Assembly: GCF_001437055.1 (NCBI RefSeq)
Contig: NZ_JQBW01000009.1
Span: 187,209 to 251,208 of the forward strand
Source of the DNA: Limosilactobacillus secaliphilus
GTDB lineage: Bacteria > Bacillota > Bacilli > Lactobacillales > Lactobacillaceae
Direction of reading: 5' to 3'
DNA: 64,000 nucleotides
The position numbers and the translations under genes were made by a program. Under the pieces are notes generated by a model. That model did not search any database. It saw only the letters and a program-made list of their open reading frames with translations, and had not been told where the DNA came from. How positions within the stretch are numbered: position 1 is the first letter of the stretch; each line of letters opens with the position of its first letter. Shown piece by piece: positions 62,384 to 64,000 of the stretch.

Positions 62384-63130
62384 TTACTTTAATAAGAAAT
62401 CGCCCACTAATTTAATGATTTCTGGCCGCTTGGGACCGTCAAACAAGTGGCCTTCGCCTTCAACCAAGTGCATTTCGGTTTGTGGCATGATCACGTTGTA
62501 CTTTCGTGTGGCATCTGGTGAAACAACTTGGTCAGCCAAACCATGGATGAGCAGAGCTGGATGGTCAAAATGTTGAGCCGTTTCATAGATAGGCATTAAC
62601 TGAGCCGTCCGGAAATATGCGCCACCCACTGCAAAGCCATGAACGTTGACGACATCTGGGATATGGTTCGGGTCATATTGACTACCCTGGCAAATCCCCT
62701 GCAAAGCATCCGTCTTCAAAGTTGCGGCTGGTGCCATCAGCACTAACTTTTCTAACACATCGCGGTAGTAACCGGCGAGCATTGACGCAACTACTCCGCC
62801 CTGCGAATGGCCAACCAGGTAAATATGCTTGGCGTGCATGACGTTTCGTACATAATTAATGATTGCAATTCCGTCTTGAATCTCGGAGAAGACGGTCATG
62901 TCGGTGAAGTTCCCGTCACTCTTGCCACAACCGTCAAAGTCAAAGCGGATGGTTGCCAGGCCGCGATCATTGAGGTTATGCGACAAAGCATACAGAATCT
63001 TACTATCGTTGTAGCCCAAGTCCCCCTTAAAACCGTGCATTAAGATGGCGACCGTGTCGTTTTCAACGGTTGACGTGCCCTCCAGCAAACCATGTAATTT
63101 CAAATTGTCACGTTTGATGTCAATTTCCAT
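62384..63130 (-). CDS. Cinnamoyl/feruloyl esterase-like alpha/beta hydrolase
   Basis: A 248-residue cytoplasmic hydrolase. It closely resembles the cinnamoyl (feruloyl) esterases of lactobacilli, which split hydroxycinnamic acid esters of plant food: AILMHGFKGD (oxyanion region), RFDFDGCGKSDG, the nucleophile elbow YLVGHSQGGVVASMLAG (Ser about residue 107), the lid region LMAPAATLKTDALQG, and the catalytic His in VEGEGHLFDG (about 226). ATG 63130 has AGAGGTGA upstream; a GTG three codons earlier overlaps that site. A single-gene unit convergent with the NhaC gene. Confidence 0.9.
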   Translation of the reverse strand: MEIDIKRDNLKLHGLLEGTSTVENDTVAILMHGFKGDLGYNDSKILYALSHNLNDRGLATIRFDFDGCGKSDGNFTDMTVFSEIQDGIAIINYVRNVMHAKHIYLVGHSQGGVVASMLAGYYRDVLEKLVLMAPAATLKTDALQGICQGSQYDPNHIPDVVNVHGFAVGGAYFRTAQLMPIYETAQHFDHPALLIHGLADQVVSPDATRKYNVIMPQTEMHLVEGEGHLFDGPKRPEIIKLVGDFLLK

Positions 63131-63252
63131 TCGAATCACCTCTGCATCATTTTATCAGATAAAAGTACGATCACGCTCCTGATCTCTTGTTGTTTTTCCA
63201 AAAATGTTGTTATAGAGTGAGAGAGTAACTATTTGAAGAGGAAGTCGAAATT

Positions 63253-64000
63253 ATGAATAAGAAACACGTTGCAATGTTAACCGTTGCTGGTCTCTGCCTT
63301 GCCTTGGCAGGTTGTGCCAGTCAAAGCTCACCTACGAACAGCGGCAATTCGTCCAGCCTGCTCGCCAGCAAGTCCAGCGAAAAGATCAGTGCTGACAACC
63401 TGACCCCACAAGAAATGGTCAGCGTCGTTACCACTTACGCCGGCAACAAATACGGCAAGGATTGGGCTTCCACGGCTAAAGCTGCCCACAAGTCTAGTCT
63501 GCAAGTCGACCTCTACAACGCCGACCGTTACGATTTAAGCGACAAGGGTCAAGGGGTGGCCTACAACGTCCGTGCCGACCAACAATCATCCAAGTTGGTT
63601 TACACCGTTAACGACAACAACGTCACCATTTTTAGCAACGCATCCAAGAATCACGCTGCTAAAAAGTTAGGAACCGTCAGCCGCAAAACAATGGTCAACT
63701 ACCTGAACAACAAGGGTCAAAGTTCTTACGCTAAGCAATTGGCTAAGAATGCTCAGGTTAACGACAAGCGTAATGGCGGCAGTTCTTCTAGCAGTTCGTC
63801 AACCACTAAGACCGGCAAGTATGGTAACGAAGGAGCCGTAAACGTTCCTGCAGACATGCAAGGTACCTGGTACAGCAAAGATGGCAAGGTTACTTTTGGG
63901 AAGAATAGCGTTACCATCGATGGCGAAAAGGGTTATCTGTTCAGACAGTCCAAAGAATTTGGTGAGAATAATGACAACTACACCAGTAAGTCAATTATCG
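63253..64000 (+). CDS. Lipoprotein of unknown function (3' end outside window)
   Basis: The gene runs off the window at 64000 with 249 codons visible. The signal peptide MNKKHVAMLTVAGLCLALAG ends in the lipobox LALAGC, so Cys21 should be lipid-modified and the protein anchored outside the membrane. A Ser/Asn-rich spacer follows (22-50), then a domain with MVSVVTTYAGNKYGKDWAST, a second Ser-rich linker (about 176-190) and DMQGTWYSKDGKVTFGKNSV, which looks like a small beta domain. AGAGGAAG lies 9 nt before the ATG. I recognise no enzymatic motif; similar lipoproteins with DUF4767-like or unknown domains are common in lactobacilli. Confidence 0.85.
   Translation, partial: MNKKHVAMLTVAGLCLALAGCASQSSPTNSGNSSSLLASKSSEKISADNLTPQEMVSVVTTYAGNKYGKDWASTAKAAHKSSLQVDLYNADRYDLSDKGQGVAYNVRADQQSSKLVYTVNDNNVTIFSNASKNHAAKKLGTVSRKTMVNYLNNKGQSSYAKQLAKNAQVNDKRNGGSSSSSSSTTKTGKYGNEGAVNVPADMQGTWYSKDGKVTFGKNSVTIDGEKGYLFRQSKEFGENNDNYTSKSII

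Noticed and set aside
1-64000. CRISPR arrays, rRNA operons and insertion sequences
   Set aside because: No regularly spaced repeats, rRNA signatures, or transposase genes with terminal inverted repeats were seen.

Overview
The window is a 64 kb piece of a low-to-moderate GC Gram-positive chromosome, almost certainly from the family Lactobacillaceae (a heterofermentative Limosilactobacillus-like species is my best guess; genus and species are not settled by the sequence). The signs are the gene orders cvfB-xerD-ribT-scpA-scpB-rluB, ypbB-recQ-LysM-cmk-rpsA-der-hup, rbgA-rnhB-dprA-topA-xerC and plsY/parE-parC, strong AAGGAGG-type ribosome binding sites, frequent TTG/GTG starts, and an ABC-F, thyA-dfrA and Mn-dependent pyrophosphatase set typical of lactobacilli. 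No rRNA, CRISPR array, complete prophage or insertion sequence was seen.

Layout. 0-4.4 kb: chromosome segregation and RNA modification operon. 4.4-5.3 kb: an FMN riboswitch controlling the riboflavin uptake gene ribU. 5.4-13.8 kb: helicase pair, LysM protein, cmk, rpsA, der, HU and a TPR protein. 13.9-14.7 kb: a reverse-strand relative of Xer recombinases that has lost most catalytic residues. 14.8-19.4 kb: cca, an ABC-F ATPase, thyA, dfrA. 19.4-29.0 kb: trhA/degV with an unusual shared promoter region, then a long run of envelope, ribosome assembly, DNA uptake and topology genes ending in an XerC with a long N-terminal extension. 29.1-35.4 kb: plsY, topoisomerase IV, pyrophosphatase. 35.5-39.2 kb: TSUP transporter, HesB-like protein, MsrB, and a vitamin kinase next to an ECF substrate-binding subunit.

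39.2-45.6 kb is an AT-richer accessory stretch: GNAT, TetR regulator, serine hydrolase, 3-hydroxyisobutyrate dehydrogenase-like enzyme, KptA RNA 2'-phosphotransferase, a LexA-box-controlled Y-family polymerase with a small partner ORF, and a tRNA-Ala(CGC). 45.6-54.4 kb holds metabolic and transport genes (GH3 glucosidase, PotE antiporter, PhzF, patatin, thiolase, metal P-type ATPase).

54.4-60.5 kb is a tightly packed reverse-strand six-gene operon led by a fusion of a phospholipase D-like region and a P-loop ATPase, followed by a secreted/anchored alpha/beta hydrolase, a 52-residue protein too small for ordinary ORF calling, a DUF6933-like protein, a YutG/PgpA-like protein and an EamA exporter. 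60.6-62.3 kb carries what I consider the most interesting element: a strong promoter, a 19-codon leader peptide with five tyrosine codons in a seven-codon stretch, and mutually exclusive RNA hairpins ending in an intrinsic terminator, all ahead of an NhaC-family transporter. This looks like a ribosome-mediated tyrosine attenuator, in a group of bacteria where such genes are usually under T-box control. The window ends with a feruloyl-esterase-like hydrolase and the 5' part of a lipoprotein gene.
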